A stretch of DNA of 64,000 bases from positions 1,876,755 through 1,940,754 of the forward strand of contig NZ_AP024563.1 in assembly GCF_018409545.1 (NCBI RefSeq), in the 5' to 3' direction. This DNA comes from Allochromatium tepidum (lineage in GTDB: Bacteria > Pseudomonadota > Gammaproteobacteria > Chromatiales > Chromatiaceae). Positions 9,170 through 22,923 of the stretch are shown piece by piece (position 1 is the stretch's first letter; every line of letters starts with the position of its first letter). The notes under the pieces were generated by a model. That model was given only the letters and a program-made list of their open reading frames with translations. It made no database searches and was not told where the DNA came from. Position numbers and translations under genes: made by a program.

Positions 9170-9892
9170 TTAGGCGTCGTCCGAGGGCGGCAGCTCCAGC
9201 ATCCGCCAGGTCTCGACAGGCGGCAGTCTGGCGCGGGCGACGGCGGCGATATAGCCGGGTGCAGGGACGACATGGGCGATCTGGGGGGCAACGGCTCCGG
9301 GCGGGCGCGGGCGAAAGAGTCCGCGTCCGTCGCACTTGACGTCGGCTTCCAGGGCCGTCCAGGCGATGTGGAAGCGTTCCAGGCGCTCGGACTCGGGAGC
9401 CGCTTCCAGTTCGGCGACCGTCGCCGGATCGAACAAACGCCGGGCGATCGCCGTCAGGCTGGCGCGTGGACGGATCCATTCGCAATCGACGCCGAGCGCC
9501 GCGTCCGCTCCGGTGCTCAGGGCCACCAGCGCCAGATCACCGCTATGGCTGAAGCTGAAGGCCAGCCGGCGATCGGCCCCGTCCAGATAGGGCTTGCCGG
9601 TCGGGCTGCGTTCGATCCGGATCTGTCCGGGCGGCCGATCCAGGTAGGCAGCGAGGATGCGGTTGAGACCGGCCAGGGCGCGGGCATAGCGCGCCCTGTG
9701 GGCGTCATGACGCAGGGCTTCGACACGCGCGCGCTGCGTTTCGCTCAGCAGAGTCCTGCACCTGTCGGGATCCGCTCCGCCTTCGCCTGTGTCGATGCGC
9801 CACAGATGCAAGGCACCCGGCTTCAGCGTCGAGCCGAGTTCCAGGCTTGGTCGATCGAATGTCGGGTGCCGGGTGGCGATGTTAGCATTCAT
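9170..9892 (-). CDS. 4'-phosphopantetheinyl transferase (Sfp type)
   Basis: A 240-residue enzyme predicted to move phosphopantetheine from CoA onto a carrier-protein serine. The Mg-binding motif GVDCEWI lies near residue 130. The second motif, WTALEADVK, lies near residue 185; the lysine often seen before its glutamate (KE) is leucine here. FSFSHSGDLALVALS near residue 110 is the usual block before the GVDxE motif. The ATG at 9890-9892 is preferred because upstream residues in the longer frame are arginine-rich and unconserved. It overlaps the preceding small gene by 4 bp (ATGA). No polyketide or peptide synthase lies nearby, so the target is unknown. Confidence 0.82.
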   Translation of the reverse strand: MNANIATRHPTFDRPSLELGSTLKPGALHLWRIDTGEGGADPDRCRTLLSETQRARVEALRHDAHRARYARALAGLNRILAAYLDRPPGQIRIERSPTGKPYLDGADRRLAFSFSHSGDLALVALSTGADAALGVDCEWIRPRASLTAIARRLFDPATVAELEAAPESERLERFHIAWTALEADVKCDGRGLFRPRPPGAVAPQIAHVVPAPGYIAAVARARLPPVETWRMLELPPSDDA

Positions 9893-10059
9893 GCGTCGTT
9901 GGCCGGCGCGACCTCGGCGCCGCGATGGGTCAATAGCTCGCGCGCCAGGGCATAGGAGAGTCCGACGCCCAGTGCCGGCAGGGCACCGATGAGCCGCAAC
10001 CATTCGAGGCGAAAGGTTCGACGCATCGAGCGCGTGGCGATGAGACTGGGTGTGGTCAT
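9889..10059 (-). CDS. Small hypothetical protein with one hydrophobic segment
   Basis: A 56-residue open frame of unrecognised family. It has a basic N-terminal third (IATRSMRRTFRLEW), then a hydrophobic stretch LIGALPALGVGLSYALA that could span or associate with the membrane, then an acidic tail. It ends with an ATGA overlap onto the phosphopantetheinyl transferase start, which argues for translational coupling and for the frame being real. An ATG at 10104 would add 15 residues; neither start has a clear ribosome-binding site. Confidence 0.5.
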   Translation of the reverse strand: MTTPSLIATRSMRRTFRLEWLRLIGALPALGVGLSYALARELLTHRGAEVAPANDA

Positions 10060-10222
10060 GATCGGATCTGAGTTCGCAGTGAACGGCGTCGGCTGAGTCG
10101 CCATGATGCCATGTCGTGCCGGGGATGTTCGCCTCCGCGATCGATCAGTAGGATGCCGACGTGCGCGGTGCGGATGAAGCGCGGTGCCGGTCGCCGTATA
10201 ATCGTGCGTCTGGCCGGTCTAT

Positions 10223-10441
10223 ATGGGGGTGGGCGTGCGACGCCTGGATGATTCATCGCTCGAAGCGCCTCTGGAGGCGCTGTGCGCCAAGGGCTGCCGT
10301 CAGGTTCGGCGCGACATCGCCGCGCTCGAATCCGGCGCCGAACTACCCGAGACCCAGGGCCTGAGTGCCGACGAGCGCGCCCGGCTACTCACAGAACTGA
10401 AGCAGATCATGGCCGTCTATGGCGATAGCTGCCGCCTGTGA
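10223..10441 (+). CDS. Small hypothetical protein
   Basis: A 72-residue acidic/basic helical protein of unknown function. [12 protein letters not shown] near the start and the tail [10 protein letters not shown] place three cysteines in a short chain. The middle, [16 protein letters not shown], is likely helical. It lies 112 bp upstream of tex on the same strand. GTG codons at 10229 and 10235 are alternative starts. No transmembrane segment or signal peptide is seen. Confidence 0.55.
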   Translation: MGVGVRRLDDSSLEAPLEALCAKGCRQVRRDIAALESGAELPETQGLSADERARLLTELKQIMAVYGDSCRL

Positions 10442-10553
10442 TCCGGGTGTCATCGGTCTCGGTTCGGCACGCTGCATCCAGGATTCCAGAGTCGCTTGGC
10501 CCATCTATTTCCCTAATCTCCGCTTCCGATCTTCCAGAGTCCGCGTATCCATC

Positions 10554-12902
10554 ATGACCCCGATCATCGAGACCATCAGTCAGGAACTCGCCGCGCGTCC
10601 GGCCCAGGTCGAGGCGGCCGTGCGGCTGCTCGACGAGGGTGCCGCCGTGCCCTTCATCGCGCGCTACCGCAAGGAGGCCACCGGCGGTCTCGACGACACC
10701 CAGTTGCGTCATCTCGAAGAGCGGCTCGGCTATCTGCGCGAGCTGGCCGAGCGCCGGACGGCGGTGCTCAAGAGCATCGAGGAGCAGGGCAAGCTGACCG
10801 CCGAGCTCCAGGCGGCCATCGAGGCTGCCGACACCAAGCAGCGGCTCGAAGACCTCTATCTGCCGTTCAAGCCCAAGCGACGCACCAAGGCTCAGATCGC
10901 GCGCGAGGCCGGGCTGGAGCCGCTGGCCGACGCCATTTTGGCCGATCCGTCTCAGGCACCCGAATCGTTGGCGGCCGGATTCGTCGATACGGGCAAGGGC
11001 GTAGCCGATGTCGCCGCCGCGCTGGAGGGGACGCGTCAGATCCTGATGGAGCGCTTCGCCGAGGACGCGGAGCTGGCCGGACGTCTGCGCGATCATCTCT
11101 GGGAGCAGGGCATCCTGGTCTCGACTGTGATCGCGGGCAAGGAGCAGGAGGGCAACAAGTTCTCGGATTACTTCGATTATCGCGAGCCGATCGCCAAGGT
11201 GCCCTCGCATCGGGCGCTGGCGCTGTTTCGCGGGCGCAATCAGGGCGTGCTCGATCTGGAACTGCTGGCGGGGGAGGGCGAGGATCCCGAAGCCGTCTGT
11301 CGTGCGATGATCGCCGCGCGCTTCGCTGTCCGCGATCAGGGGCGTCCGGGCGACGGCTGGTTGCTGGAGACGGTGCGCAAGGCGTGGCGCGTGAAGCTGT
11401 TCACCCGGCTCGATCTCGAACTCAAGGGGCGGCTGCTGGAGTCGGCGGAGGAAGAGGCGATCCGGGTCTTCGGGCTCAACCTCAAGGCGCTGCTGCTGGC
11501 CGCGCCCGCCGGACGGTTGCCGACCCTGGGGCTGGATCCTGGGCTACGCACCGGGGTCAAGGTCGCGGTGGTCGATGCCACCGGCAAGGTCGCGGCGACC
11601 GATACCATCTATCCGCATGTTCCCAAGAACCAGTGGGAGGCTTCCATTGCCCGGCTGGCGCAGTTGGCTCGGACGCATGGCGTCAAGCTCATCAGTATCG
11701 GCAACGGCACCGCCTCGCGCGAGACCGATAAGCTCGCTCGCGACCTGATCGCGCGTCATCCCGAGCTGGGGCTGAAATCGCTGGTCGTCAATGAGGCCGG
11801 CGCCTCGGTCTATTCGGCCTCGGAGTTCGCCTCGAAGGAACTGCCCGAGCTGGACGTCTCGCTGCGCGGCGCGGTCTCGATCGCGCGCCGGTTGCAGGAT
11901 CCGCTCGCCGAACTGGTCAAGATCGAGCCCAAGGCGATCGGCGTCGGCCAGTATCAGCACGACGTCAATCAGAACCGGCTGGCGCGGACCCTGGATGCCG
12001 TGATCGAGGACTGCGTGAACGCCGTCGGCGTGGATCTGAACACGGCCTCGGTGCCGCTACTCACCCAGGTCTCAGGGCTCAACCGCAGTCTGGCCGAGAA
12101 CATCGTTGCCTTCCGCGAGGCCAATGGGGCGTTCTCCAGCCGCAAGAAGCTGATGGCGGTGCCGCGGTTCGGCGACAAGGCGTTTCAGTTGAGCGCGGGC
12201 TTTTTGCGTATCCCCGATGGCGATGAACCGCTCGACGCCTCGGCAGTGCATCCGGAGGCCTATCCGGTGGTGCGGCGCATCGCCGAGTTCACCGGCAAGG
12301 ACGTGCGCGGTCTGATCGGCGATACCGCGACCCTGCGCCGGCTCGATCCGGCCACCTTCACCGATGAGCGCTTCGGCCTGCCGACCGTCAAGGACATCCT
12401 GGCCGAGCTGGAGAAGCCCGGCCGTGACCCGCGTCCCGAGTTCAAGACCGCGCAGTTCAAGGAGGGCGTCGAGACCCTGAAGGATCTGGAGCCTGGCATG
12501 ATCCTGGAAGGCACCGTGACCAATGTCACCAACTTCGGCGCCTTCGTCGACATCGGTGTGCATCAGGATGGGCTGGTGCATATCTCGGTGCTCTCCGACC
12601 GCTTCGTCAAGGATCCGCACGAGGTCGTCAAGTCGGGCGATCTGGTCAGGGTCAAGGTGCTGGAGGTGGATCTGGAGCGCAAGCGGATCGCCTTGAGCCG
12701 GCGTCTGGACGAACCGGCCGAACGCGCGCGCCCAGGGCGGCCGGATACGGCGGAGCGGTGTGGTCGTCCGGCTCAGTCCAGGAGTGCGGGGGCGGACAGG
12801 TCGCGTTCCGGCAGCCAGGAGCGTAATCATCCGAGCAGCGCGCCGGTGTCCGGGATGGGCGGCGCGCTGGCCGATGCCTTCGCCAAGGCGCGCAAAGGGT
12901 GA
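10554..12902 (+). CDS. tex: Transcription accessory protein Tex (S1 RNA-binding)
   Basis: A 782-residue cytoplasmic nucleic-acid-binding protein (YhgF in E. coli). The Tex N-terminal domain includes [17 protein letters not shown] near residue 35. The YqgF RNase-H-like domain starts at [17 protein letters not shown] near residue 325. Helix-hairpin-helix motifs follow near residue 490-560. An S1 domain ([20 protein letters not shown]) lies near residue 655, followed by a basic, disordered tail. The ATG at 10554 begins the conserved N-terminus; the frame continues upstream without similarity. The stop overlaps the SET-domain gene start as GTGA. The Tex role in transcription and rRNA handling is known only in outline. 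Confidence 0.95.
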   Translation: MTPIIETISQELAARPAQVEAAVRLLDEGAAVPFIARYRKEATGGLDDTQLRHLEERLGYLRELAERRTAVLKSIEEQGKLTAELQAAIEAADTKQRLEDLYLPFKPKRRTKAQIAREAGLEPLADAILADPSQAPESLAAGFVDTGKGVADVAAALEGTRQILMERFAEDAELAGRLRDHLWEQGILVSTVIAGKEQEGNKFSDYFDYREPIAKVPSHRALALFRGRNQGVLDLELLAGEGEDPEAVCRAMIAARFAVRDQGRPGDGWLLETVRKAWRVKLFTRLDLELKGRLLESAEEEAIRVFGLNLKALLLAAPAGRLPTLGLDPGLRTGVKVAVVDATGKVAATDTIYPHVPKNQWEASIARLAQLARTHGVKLISIGNGTASRETDKLARDLIARHPELGLKSLVVNEAGASVYSASEFASKELPELDVSLRGAVSIARRLQDPLAELVKIEPKAIGVGQYQHDVNQNRLARTLDAVIEDCVNAVGVDLNTASVPLLTQVSGLNRSLAENIVAFREANGAFSSRKKLMAVPRFGDKAFQLSAGFLRIPDGDEPLDASAVHPEAYPVVRRIAEFTGKDVRGLIGDTATLRRLDPATFTDERFGLPTVKDILAELEKPGRDPRPEFKTAQFKEGVETLKDLEPGMILEGTVTNVTNFGAFVDIGVHQDGLVHISVLSDRFVKDPHEVVKSGDLVRVKVLEVDLERKRIALSRRLDEPAERARPGRPDTAERCGRPAQSRSAGADRSRSGSQERNHPSSAPVSGMGGALADAFAKARKG

Positions 12903-13237
12903 GACGGAGATCGTCCGCCGAGACGCTCGACCGCCGCATCCGGGTCGCGCCATCATCCATTCACGGTCAAGGCTGCTTTGCGCGGATCGGCTTCGAGCCG
13001 GGCGACCCGATCGGTACATTCGAGGGCATGGAGGTCGCGGAAGATGGCCCTCATGTACTCTGGGTCTATGACGCTGAACGCGATCTTCTGACCGGCCGGC
13101 GCGGAACCAATGTGCTGCGCTGGCTCAACCACAGCGACGATCCGAACGCCGAGTTCGATGGGTTCGAGCTCTATGCGCGGTTGGCGATCGCGATCGGGAG
13201 CGAGATCACCATCGACTATGGCGCGGGTTCGTCATGA
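12899..13237 (+). CDS. SET domain-containing protein (putative lysine methyltransferase)
   Basis: A 112-residue protein that is almost entirely a minimal SET domain, the S-adenosylmethionine-dependent lysine methyltransferase fold. Visible motifs are [10 protein letters not shown] near residue 19, [14 protein letters not shown] near residue 74 (the NHS-PN pseudoknot element) and ITIDYG near residue 103. There is no pre-SET or zinc-binding post-SET cysteine cluster. The GTG start overlaps the tex stop by 4 bp, so the two are translationally coupled. No substrate is known; coupling suggests a nucleic-acid-associated target, which is inference. Confidence 0.85.
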   Translation: MRRRSSAETLDRRIRVAPSSIHGQGCFARIGFEPGDPIGTFEGMEVAEDGPHVLWVYDAERDLLTGRRGTNVLRWLNHSDDPNAEFDGFELYARLAIAIGSEITIDYGAGSS

Positions 13238-13381
13238 GCCATGTAATCTTAACCTCATTACGGATAATGTATATTATGTAAAGTCAAGTATCAGGCGAAT
13301 ACTGAGATCCCTTCGGCATCACCACACTAGACCGGTCACAGAGACCGGTCCAAAATCGGGGCGCACTATGAGCCGCGCATA

Positions 13382-14659
13382 TCAACCGGCTACTGCAAGC
13401 GCCTGATCCAAATCCGCAATGATATCGTCGATGTGCTCGATGCCGATCGAGAGTCGGATCAAATCCTCCGAGACGCCGGCGCGCACCAGTTCCTCGGGCG
13501 ACAACTGGCGATGCGTGGTCGTCGCCGGATGGCAGGCCAATGTCTTGGCATCACCGATATTGACCAACCGCACGGCGAGCTTGAGCGCATCGATGAAACG
13601 CCCCCCGGTTTCACGTCCGCCCTTGATGCCGAACGACAGGATGGAGCTGGCCCTGGCCCCATCCATGTATTTCCGGATCAGCGGATAATCCGGGCTATCC
13701 GGCAGACCTGCGTAACGCACCCAGGCCACCTTGGGATGATCCTTCAGATAGTTGGCGACAGCGATGGCATTCTCGCAATGCCGGTCCATGCGCACCGGCA
13801 GGGTTTCGATGCCCTGAAGGATCAGGAAACTGTTGAACGGCGAGATGGCCGCGCCCATGTTACGTAGCGGTACGACACGTGCGCGCGCGATATAGGCCGC
13901 CTCCCCCATCGTCTCGGTATAGACCACGCCGTGATAGGAAACGTCCGGCTCGTTGAGCAGTGGGAACCGCACAGCGTGTTCGGACCAGGGAAAACGTCCC
14001 GAGTCGACCAGGGCGCCGCCGATGGTGGTTCCATGTCCGCCCATGTATTTGGTGAGCGCGTGGACGACGATATCGGCGCCATGCTCGAACGGACGGCACA
14101 GATAGGGCGTGGGTACCGTGTTGTCGACGATCAATGGCAGGCCATGCGCATGGGCCATATCGGCCATCGGCGCGATATCGGCGACGTTTCCGGCCGGATT
14201 ACCGATGGATTCGCAGAAGACGGCCTTGGTACGTGCATCGATCTGGGCCGCCATGCCTTCGATGTCGTTGGGTGCTGCAAAACGAACCTGGATGCCCAAG
14301 CGCGGGAGGGTATGCGCAAATAGATTGTAGGTGCCGCCATAGAGTGTCGACACGGCGATGATGTTGTCGCCTGTTTGGGCCAGGGTCAGGATCGCATTGG
14401 TCACGGCGGCCATGCCCGAAGCCAACGCCAGGGCGCCGACGCCACCCTCCAGGGCCGCTACGCGCTTTTCGAGCACGTCACTGGTCGGATTCATGATGCG
14501 GGTGTAGATATTGCCCGCCACCTTGAGATCGAACAGATTCGCGCCATGCTGGGTATCGTCGAAGGCATAGCTGGTGGTCTGATAGATGGGTGTCGCCACC
14601 GACTTGGTGGTTGGATCAGGCTCAAAGCCGGCATGGATGGCCAGGGTTTCGATCTTCAT
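13382..14659 (-). CDS. metY: O-acetylhomoserine aminocarboxypropyltransferase / sulfhydrylase
   Basis: A 425-residue PLP enzyme of the Cys/Met metabolism family that joins O-acetylhomoserine with sulfide to give homocysteine directly. The N-terminus ETLAIHAGFEPDPTTKSVAT and SYAFDDTQHGANLF are characteristic of MetY rather than MetB. The PLP lysine is in VHALTKYMGGHGT near residue 205. Length of about 425 also fits MetY. AAGGAG lies 5 bases before the ATG. A direct-sulfhydrylation route would suit a sulfide-rich life style. It is transcribed alone, converging on tex-SET. Confidence 0.93.
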   Translation of the reverse strand: MKIETLAIHAGFEPDPTTKSVATPIYQTTSYAFDDTQHGANLFDLKVAGNIYTRIMNPTSDVLEKRVAALEGGVGALALASGMAAVTNAILTLAQTGDNIIAVSTLYGGTYNLFAHTLPRLGIQVRFAAPNDIEGMAAQIDARTKAVFCESIGNPAGNVADIAPMADMAHAHGLPLIVDNTVPTPYLCRPFEHGADIVVHALTKYMGGHGTTIGGALVDSGRFPWSEHAVRFPLLNEPDVSYHGVVYTETMGEAAYIARARVVPLRNMGAAISPFNSFLILQGIETLPVRMDRHCENAIAVANYLKDHPKVAWVRYAGLPDSPDYPLIRKYMDGARASSILSFGIKGGRETGGRFIDALKLAVRLVNIGDAKTLACHPATTTHRQLSPEELVRAGVSEDLIRLSIGIEHIDDIIADLDQALAVAG

Positions 14660-14737
14660 GCATGCTCCTTGGGGCGTTGGATATCAGTAAGGCCGGCGCT
14701 CGCGTGCGCAGCCGTGCTTCTCGTTGTTGAGCCAAGG

Positions 14738-14760
14738 ATTATAGGTGTTCGTTTGCACCT
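14738..14760 (-). promoter_or_regulatory. Putative metY promoter -10 element with adjacent inverted repeat
   Basis: Reading on the reverse strand, a perfect TATAAT lies about 80 bases before the metY ATG. Directly upstream, AGGTG and CACCT form an inverted repeat with an 8-base centre (14743-14760), which occupies the place of a -35 element; no consensus -35 is visible. This arrangement suits control by a bound regulator, but none is identified. Confidence 0.35.
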
Positions 14761-14804
14761 GTGCCCTACCCCATCCCGACCACGTTCAAGGGTACCCGGA
14801 ATGC

Positions 14805-14837
14805 AAAAAGGCCAAGCTTGATGAAGCCTGGCCTTTT
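14805..14837 (-). terminator. Rho-independent terminator after tRNA-Leu
   Basis: The reverse strand reads AAAAGGCCAGGCTT, a CATC loop, then AAGCTTGGCCTTTTT: a stem of about 14 pairs with one internal mismatch and a terminal U-run. It lies 12 bases beyond the 3' end of tRNA-Leu. Confidence 0.85.
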
Positions 14838-14848
14838 GCTGGAAGAGC

Positions 14849-14935
14849 TGGTACCGGGAGCCGGACTCGAACCGGCACGGTGTCGCCACCGTCAGATTTT
14901 GAGTCTGATGCGTCTACCAATTTCGCCACCCCGGC
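14849..14935 (-). tRNA. tRNA-Leu (anticodon CAA)
   Basis: An 87-base class II tRNA including an encoded CCA end. The anticodon stem TCAGA/TCTGA encloses loop CTCAAAA, giving anticodon CAA (reads UUG). A long variable arm follows, and the T-arm contains GTTCGAGTC. The acceptor stem has GU pairs at both ends. A terminator follows directly. Confidence 0.96.
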
Positions 14936-15018
14936 AACGCAGACGTGCATTGTAACCAATTCCGGCCATAAATGGGAGATCCCATCAGGCACATCGAGCG
15001 CTGTCAGCGACGAAGACG

Positions 15019-15462
15019 TCAGCGTTCGTCGAAACCGGCCAGCTTGTAGAGTCGTCTTGCCTCGTCCGGATCCTGCTCCACGCCGTGCCCTTGCTCGTAC
15101 ATCATGGCCAGCGTGGTCAGGGAACCAACTAGCCCCTGGTCAGCCGCCTTCTTGAACCACTCGACCGCTTTGGCTGGATTCTTGTCGGTGCATTCGCCCT
15201 CCATGTACATGAAGGCCAAGCCATGTTGAGCGAGTCCGAGTCCGGACTCGGCTGCACTCTTCATATAGCTGTAGGCCATGAGCGGATTGGGGAGCATACC
15301 GAGGCCATTCTGGGCCATGATGGCCATGCGGTACTGCGCCTCGACGCTGCCCTGCTCGGCCAACGGAGCGAGCAGTCCCACGGCGCGCGAGAATTGCTTG
15401 GACTCGAAGGCGGCAATGCCGCTTGCCAAATCCATGTCGAGTGTATCGGGTTCATCGCTCAT
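15019..15462 (-). CDS. Sel1-like repeat protein
   Basis: A 147-residue protein made of about three Sel1/TPR-like helical repeats. Repeat signatures are EAQYRMAIMAQNGLG near residue 41, LGLAQHGLAFMYMEG near residue 75 and GSLTTLAMMYEQGHGV near residue 113. No signal peptide is seen, so it is probably cytoplasmic and acts as a protein-interaction scaffold. It lies between two tRNA genes on the same strand; the role is unknown. Confidence 0.85.
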   Translation of the reverse strand: MSDEPDTLDMDLASGIAAFESKQFSRAVGLLAPLAEQGSVEAQYRMAIMAQNGLGMLPNPLMAYSYMKSAAESGLGLAQHGLAFMYMEGECTDKNPAKAVEWFKKAADQGLVGSLTTLAMMYEQGHGVEQDPDEARRLYKLAGFDER

Positions 15463-15534
15463 GGGACGTAGCCGGTCGAAGGGAACGCGAAGGAAATGCT
15501 TGACTTTAAGACGAAATCAGCAGTTTTAGGAAAT

Positions 15535-15625
15535 TGGCGGAGAGAGAGGGATTCGAACCCTCGATAGGGGTTTAGCCTATACTCCCTTAGCAGGGGAGCG
15601 CCTTCAGCCACTCGGCCATCTCTCC
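15535..15625 (-). tRNA. tRNA-Ser (anticodon GCT)
   Basis: A 91-base class II tRNA including an encoded CCA end. The anticodon stem CTCCC/GGGAG encloses loop CTGCTAA, giving anticodon GCT (reads AGC/AGU). The variable arm is long, and the acceptor stem GGAGAGA/TCTCTCC pairs fully. It lies 140 bp after csrA on the same strand; a csrA-tRNA-Ser order is common in gammaproteobacteria. Confidence 0.97.
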
Positions 15626-15765
15626 GTGAACAACAGACGTATTCGGTTTTGAGTCTAGCCGCTCCAGTTAGATAAAGAGTCGACTCGGATCAGGGATATT
15701 GATGGCTGATCACCGAATAAGCCGGGCATGGTAACACACCCGGCCGAACTTTCAAGCGCTTCAAA

Positions 15766-15984
15766 TCAGTCGTACTGGGCGGGCCGGCTCATCATGGGCG
15801 CGTCCTGGCCGACACCGGCTTGTTCGCGTTTGATGCGCTCATAGATCTCTTCGCGATGCACAGCCACGTCCCGCGGAGCATTGACGCCGATCCGGACCTG
15901 ATTGCCTTTGACGCCGAGAACGGTCACGGTCACTTCGTCACCGATCATCAACGTTTCGCCAACCCTGCGAGTCAAAATCAACAT
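15766..15984 (-). CDS. csrA: Carbon storage regulator CsrA (RsmA)
   Basis: A 72-residue homodimeric RNA-binding protein that binds GGA motifs in mRNA leaders and controls translation and stability. The start [16 protein letters not shown] and the block [16 protein letters not shown] with its conserved Arg44 region are diagnostic. The C-terminal extension after the core is about 10 residues longer than in E. coli (61 residues). The position downstream of alaS-lysC matches the usual alaS-csrA-tRNA-Ser order. Its own leader contains AGGGA motifs, so autoregulation is possible. Confidence 0.97.
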   Translation of the reverse strand: MLILTRRVGETLMIGDEVTVTVLGVKGNQVRIGVNAPRDVAVHREEIYERIKREQAGVGQDAPMMSRPAQYD

Positions 15985-16023
15985 TGTCTCGGTCTCCCTC
16001 TATGAGTCCCTAAATCCGATTAC

Positions 16024-16082
16024 ATGAATGATTCATCCGGTCCGGCGAACCCGACCTCGCTTGCGCGGCCACCGCGCGCAAG
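16024..16082 (-). promoter_or_regulatory. Inverted repeats in the csrA leader/promoter region
   Basis: Two dyads precede csrA. ATGAAT-G-ATTCAT lies at 16024-16036, about 40 bases from the start. CTTGCGCG/CGCGCAAG with a 7-base loop lies at 16060-16082. No consensus sigma-70 promoter is obvious. The rest of the interval up to the lysC stop at 16286 is comparatively AT-rich and holds no convincing gene. They could be an operator and a leader hairpin, but function is unproven. Confidence 0.3.
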
Positions 16083-16285
16083 GGTTGAACCACGCCTGAA
16101 CCAAGCTGCTAGAGCCAGGCTCCATGCTTGGTATTCTACCAACTTCAACGGGATCGACATAGAGCCAGATCCCATTGCAAGTAAAATTTAGCTTGATTCG
16201 GCAAAAACAAGCGGCTGAAGCGCCTATTTTCGACGAACGGTCATTTTCGTGAGTCATGGTCGGGCCGATGGACCCGACACGACAG

Positions 16286-17509
16286 CTAGGCCGGCTGGTC
16301 CAGCCCAAAGGCTTCGTGCAGTGTGCGAACGCCCAGCTCCAGATACTTCTCGTCGACCACCACCGAGATCTTGATCTCCGAGGTCGAGATCATGCGGATG
16401 TTGATCCCCTCCTTGGCCAGACTGGCGAACATGCGGCTGGCGATCCCGGCATGACTGCGCATCCCGACACCGACGAGCGAGATCTTGACGATGGTGGCGT
16501 CCCCCGTCACCTGACGCGCGCCCAGTTCGTCGGCGGTGCGCTTCAGGATATCGAGCGCCGACGCATAGTCGTTGCGATGCACGGTGAAGGTGAAGTCGGT
16601 GGTCGCTTCATCGGCACCGACGTTCTGCACGATCATGTCGACTTCGATATTGGCCTCGGCGATCGGGCCGAGGATGCGGTGCGCCACGCCCGGCTGGTCC
16701 GGCACGCCGAGCACGGTCAGCTTGGCCTCGTCACGGCTGAAGGCGATTCCGGAGATCTTGGCGTCTTCCACGTCGTTGTCCTCGAAACTGATCAATGTGC
16801 CCTCGCCTTCCTCGAAGCTGGAGAGCACGCGCAATGGAACCCGGTACTTGCCGGCGAATTCGACCGAACGGATCTGGAGCACCTTGGAGCCGAGACTGGC
16901 CATCTCCAGCATCTCTTCGAAGGTGATGCGATCGAGCTTGCGCGCCTTCGGCTCGACCCGCGGGTCGGTGGTGTAGACGCCGTCGACGTCGGTGTAGATC
17001 TGGCACTCGTCGGCCTTGAGCGCGGCGGCGATGGCCACCGCCGAGGTGTCCGAGCCGCCGCGTCCGAGCGTGGTGATGTCGCCCTGCTCGTCGATGCCCT
17101 GGAAACCGGCGATGACGACCACGCGCCCGGCTTCGAGGTCGGCGCGCACGCGCGCGGCATCGATGTCGCGGATGCGGGCCTTGTTGTGGGCGCTGTCGGT
17201 CAGGATGTGGACCTGCGCGCCTGTATAGGACCGTGCCGGACAGCCCTGGGCGGCGAGCGCCATGCTCAGGAGCGCAATCGTCACCTGTTCGCCGGTCGAC
17301 AGCAGCACATCGAGTTCACGCGGTTCGGGGCGTTCCTGGAGCTGTTTGGCCAGCTTGATCAGGCGATCGGTCTCGCCGGACATGGCCGAGACCACGACCA
17401 CCACCTGATCGCCCTGATCGCGCCAGCGTCTGACGCGCTCGGCCACCGCCTGGATGCGCTCGATGCTCCCGACCGAGGTTCCGCCGTATTTTTGAACGAT
17501 CAGGGCCAT
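16286..17509 (-). CDS. lysC: Aspartate kinase
   Basis: A 407-residue enzyme that phosphorylates aspartate, the first step towards lysine, threonine and methionine. The N-terminal kinase domain begins [14 protein letters not shown] and includes [16 protein letters not shown] near residue 165 and [11 protein letters not shown] near residue 188. Two C-terminal ACT domains lie at about residues 265-335 and 340-405 and should mediate allosteric inhibition. Length matches the Pseudomonas-type monofunctional enzyme. It follows alaS by 54 bp, in the conserved recA-recX-alaS-lysC-csrA order. Confidence 0.97.
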   Translation of the reverse strand: MALIVQKYGGTSVGSIERIQAVAERVRRWRDQGDQVVVVVSAMSGETDRLIKLAKQLQERPEPRELDVLLSTGEQVTIALLSMALAAQGCPARSYTGAQVHILTDSAHNKARIRDIDAARVRADLEAGRVVVIAGFQGIDEQGDITTLGRGGSDTSAVAIAAALKADECQIYTDVDGVYTTDPRVEPKARKLDRITFEEMLEMASLGSKVLQIRSVEFAGKYRVPLRVLSSFEEGEGTLISFEDNDVEDAKISGIAFSRDEAKLTVLGVPDQPGVAHRILGPIAEANIEVDMIVQNVGADEATTDFTFTVHRNDYASALDILKRTADELGARQVTGDATIVKISLVGVGMRSHAGIASRMFASLAKEGINIRMISTSEIKISVVVDEKYLELGVRTLHEAFGLDQPA

Positions 17510-17563
17510 CGTTGATTCCTGGATTGCACGTCTTTCATTTGGATCAGCGTTCAGTAGAAAAAA

Positions 17564-20167
<2,604 letters not shown>

Positions 20168-20206
20168 TGGAAAGTCTCGAATGGACCGTTCGCCGCACGG
20201 CTCGGG

Positions 20207-20632
20207 TCAGTCAGGAAAGCGCAGCAGGCGCCGGATCGAATCGGGCGTGAAGCCACGCTGTTCGAGGAAACGCGCGCGTTTGGCATAGTCGGAACGGTCG
20301 CTGGGTTGTGACTGGCCGAAGCGGCGCTCATGCGTGCGCGCCAGGACTTCGGGCCAGGTGTCGTTCATGGGTTTGAGATGGCGGTCGATCAGGCTGTCGG
20401 CAAGTCCCTTGTCGCGCAACTCGGCACGGATGCGCAACGGGCCGAAGCCCTTGTCGGCGCGTTCGGCGACATAGTGCGCGGCCAGACGCGATTCGTCGAG
20501 CGCGCCTTCGTCGATCAGTCGATCGAGCGCGCCGGCGATGGCCTCGGGCGCGAGACCGCGCGCGCTGAGCTTGCGGGTCAGTTCCAGACACGAATGCTCG
20601 CGCGCGACCAGCAGACGCAGGGCCACGCGCAC
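20207..20632 (-). CDS. recX: Regulatory protein RecX
   Basis: About 141 residues; RecX binds RecA filaments and limits their growth. Three-helix repeats are visible: VAREHSCLELTRKLSARG, ARERADKGFGPLRIRAELRD-type (AERADKGFGPLRIRAELR) and the tail RARFLEQRGFTPDSIRRLL. No ATG or TTG exists upstream. GTG codons at 20632 and 20626 are the available starts; the second has GAGG eight bases ahead. The open frame runs on, in the same phase, all the way back to the recA TGA, so 23 further codons (SLNDPVQAPV...) are free of stops. A CTG start or low-level stop readthrough cannot be excluded. Confidence 0.9.
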   Translation of the reverse strand: MRVALRLLVAREHSCLELTRKLSARGLAPEAIAGALDRLIDEGALDESRLAAHYVAERADKGFGPLRIRAELRDKGLADSLIDRHLKPMNDTWPEVLARTHERRFGQSQPSDRSDYAKRARFLEQRGFTPDSIRRLLRFPD

Positions 20633-20701
20633 GGCCTCGTCGATGGCGTCGTGCGCGTCGGCCTGGTTCGGGACCGGAGCTTGGACCGGGTCGTTCAGGG
20701 A

Positions 20702-22837
<2,136 letters not shown>

Positions 22838-22923
22838 TGCGGTCTCCGTTGCGGGTTGGGATCCAAGCCGTCGCACTCGACGATTAGCCGAAAATTATGA
22901 CATAAGCCTTGGGCGACTTCAGC

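Noticed and set aside
9063..9485. N-terminal extension of uppP
   Set aside because: The conserved protein starts at the GTG at 9062 with a good ribosome-binding site; the extension is antisense to the phosphopantetheinyl transferase gene.
13330..13352. GACCGGTC repeated twice with a 5-base gap
   Set aside because: Each copy is itself palindromic and short; no terminator tail or known site is recognised between the convergent SET and metY genes.
16259..16277. Terminator after lysC
   Set aside because: GTCGGG/CCCGAC can pair, but only six pairs form and no U-run follows.
16256..17515. Long forward frame antisense to lysC
   Set aside because: Reads as a His/Gly/Arg-rich antisense shadow with no recognisable domain; lysC is clear.
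22838..22923. LexA operator before recA
   Set aside because: No CTGT-N8-ACAG or close variant was seen; a TATGTCATAATTTTC stretch may be part of a promoter, but no LexA box could be supported.
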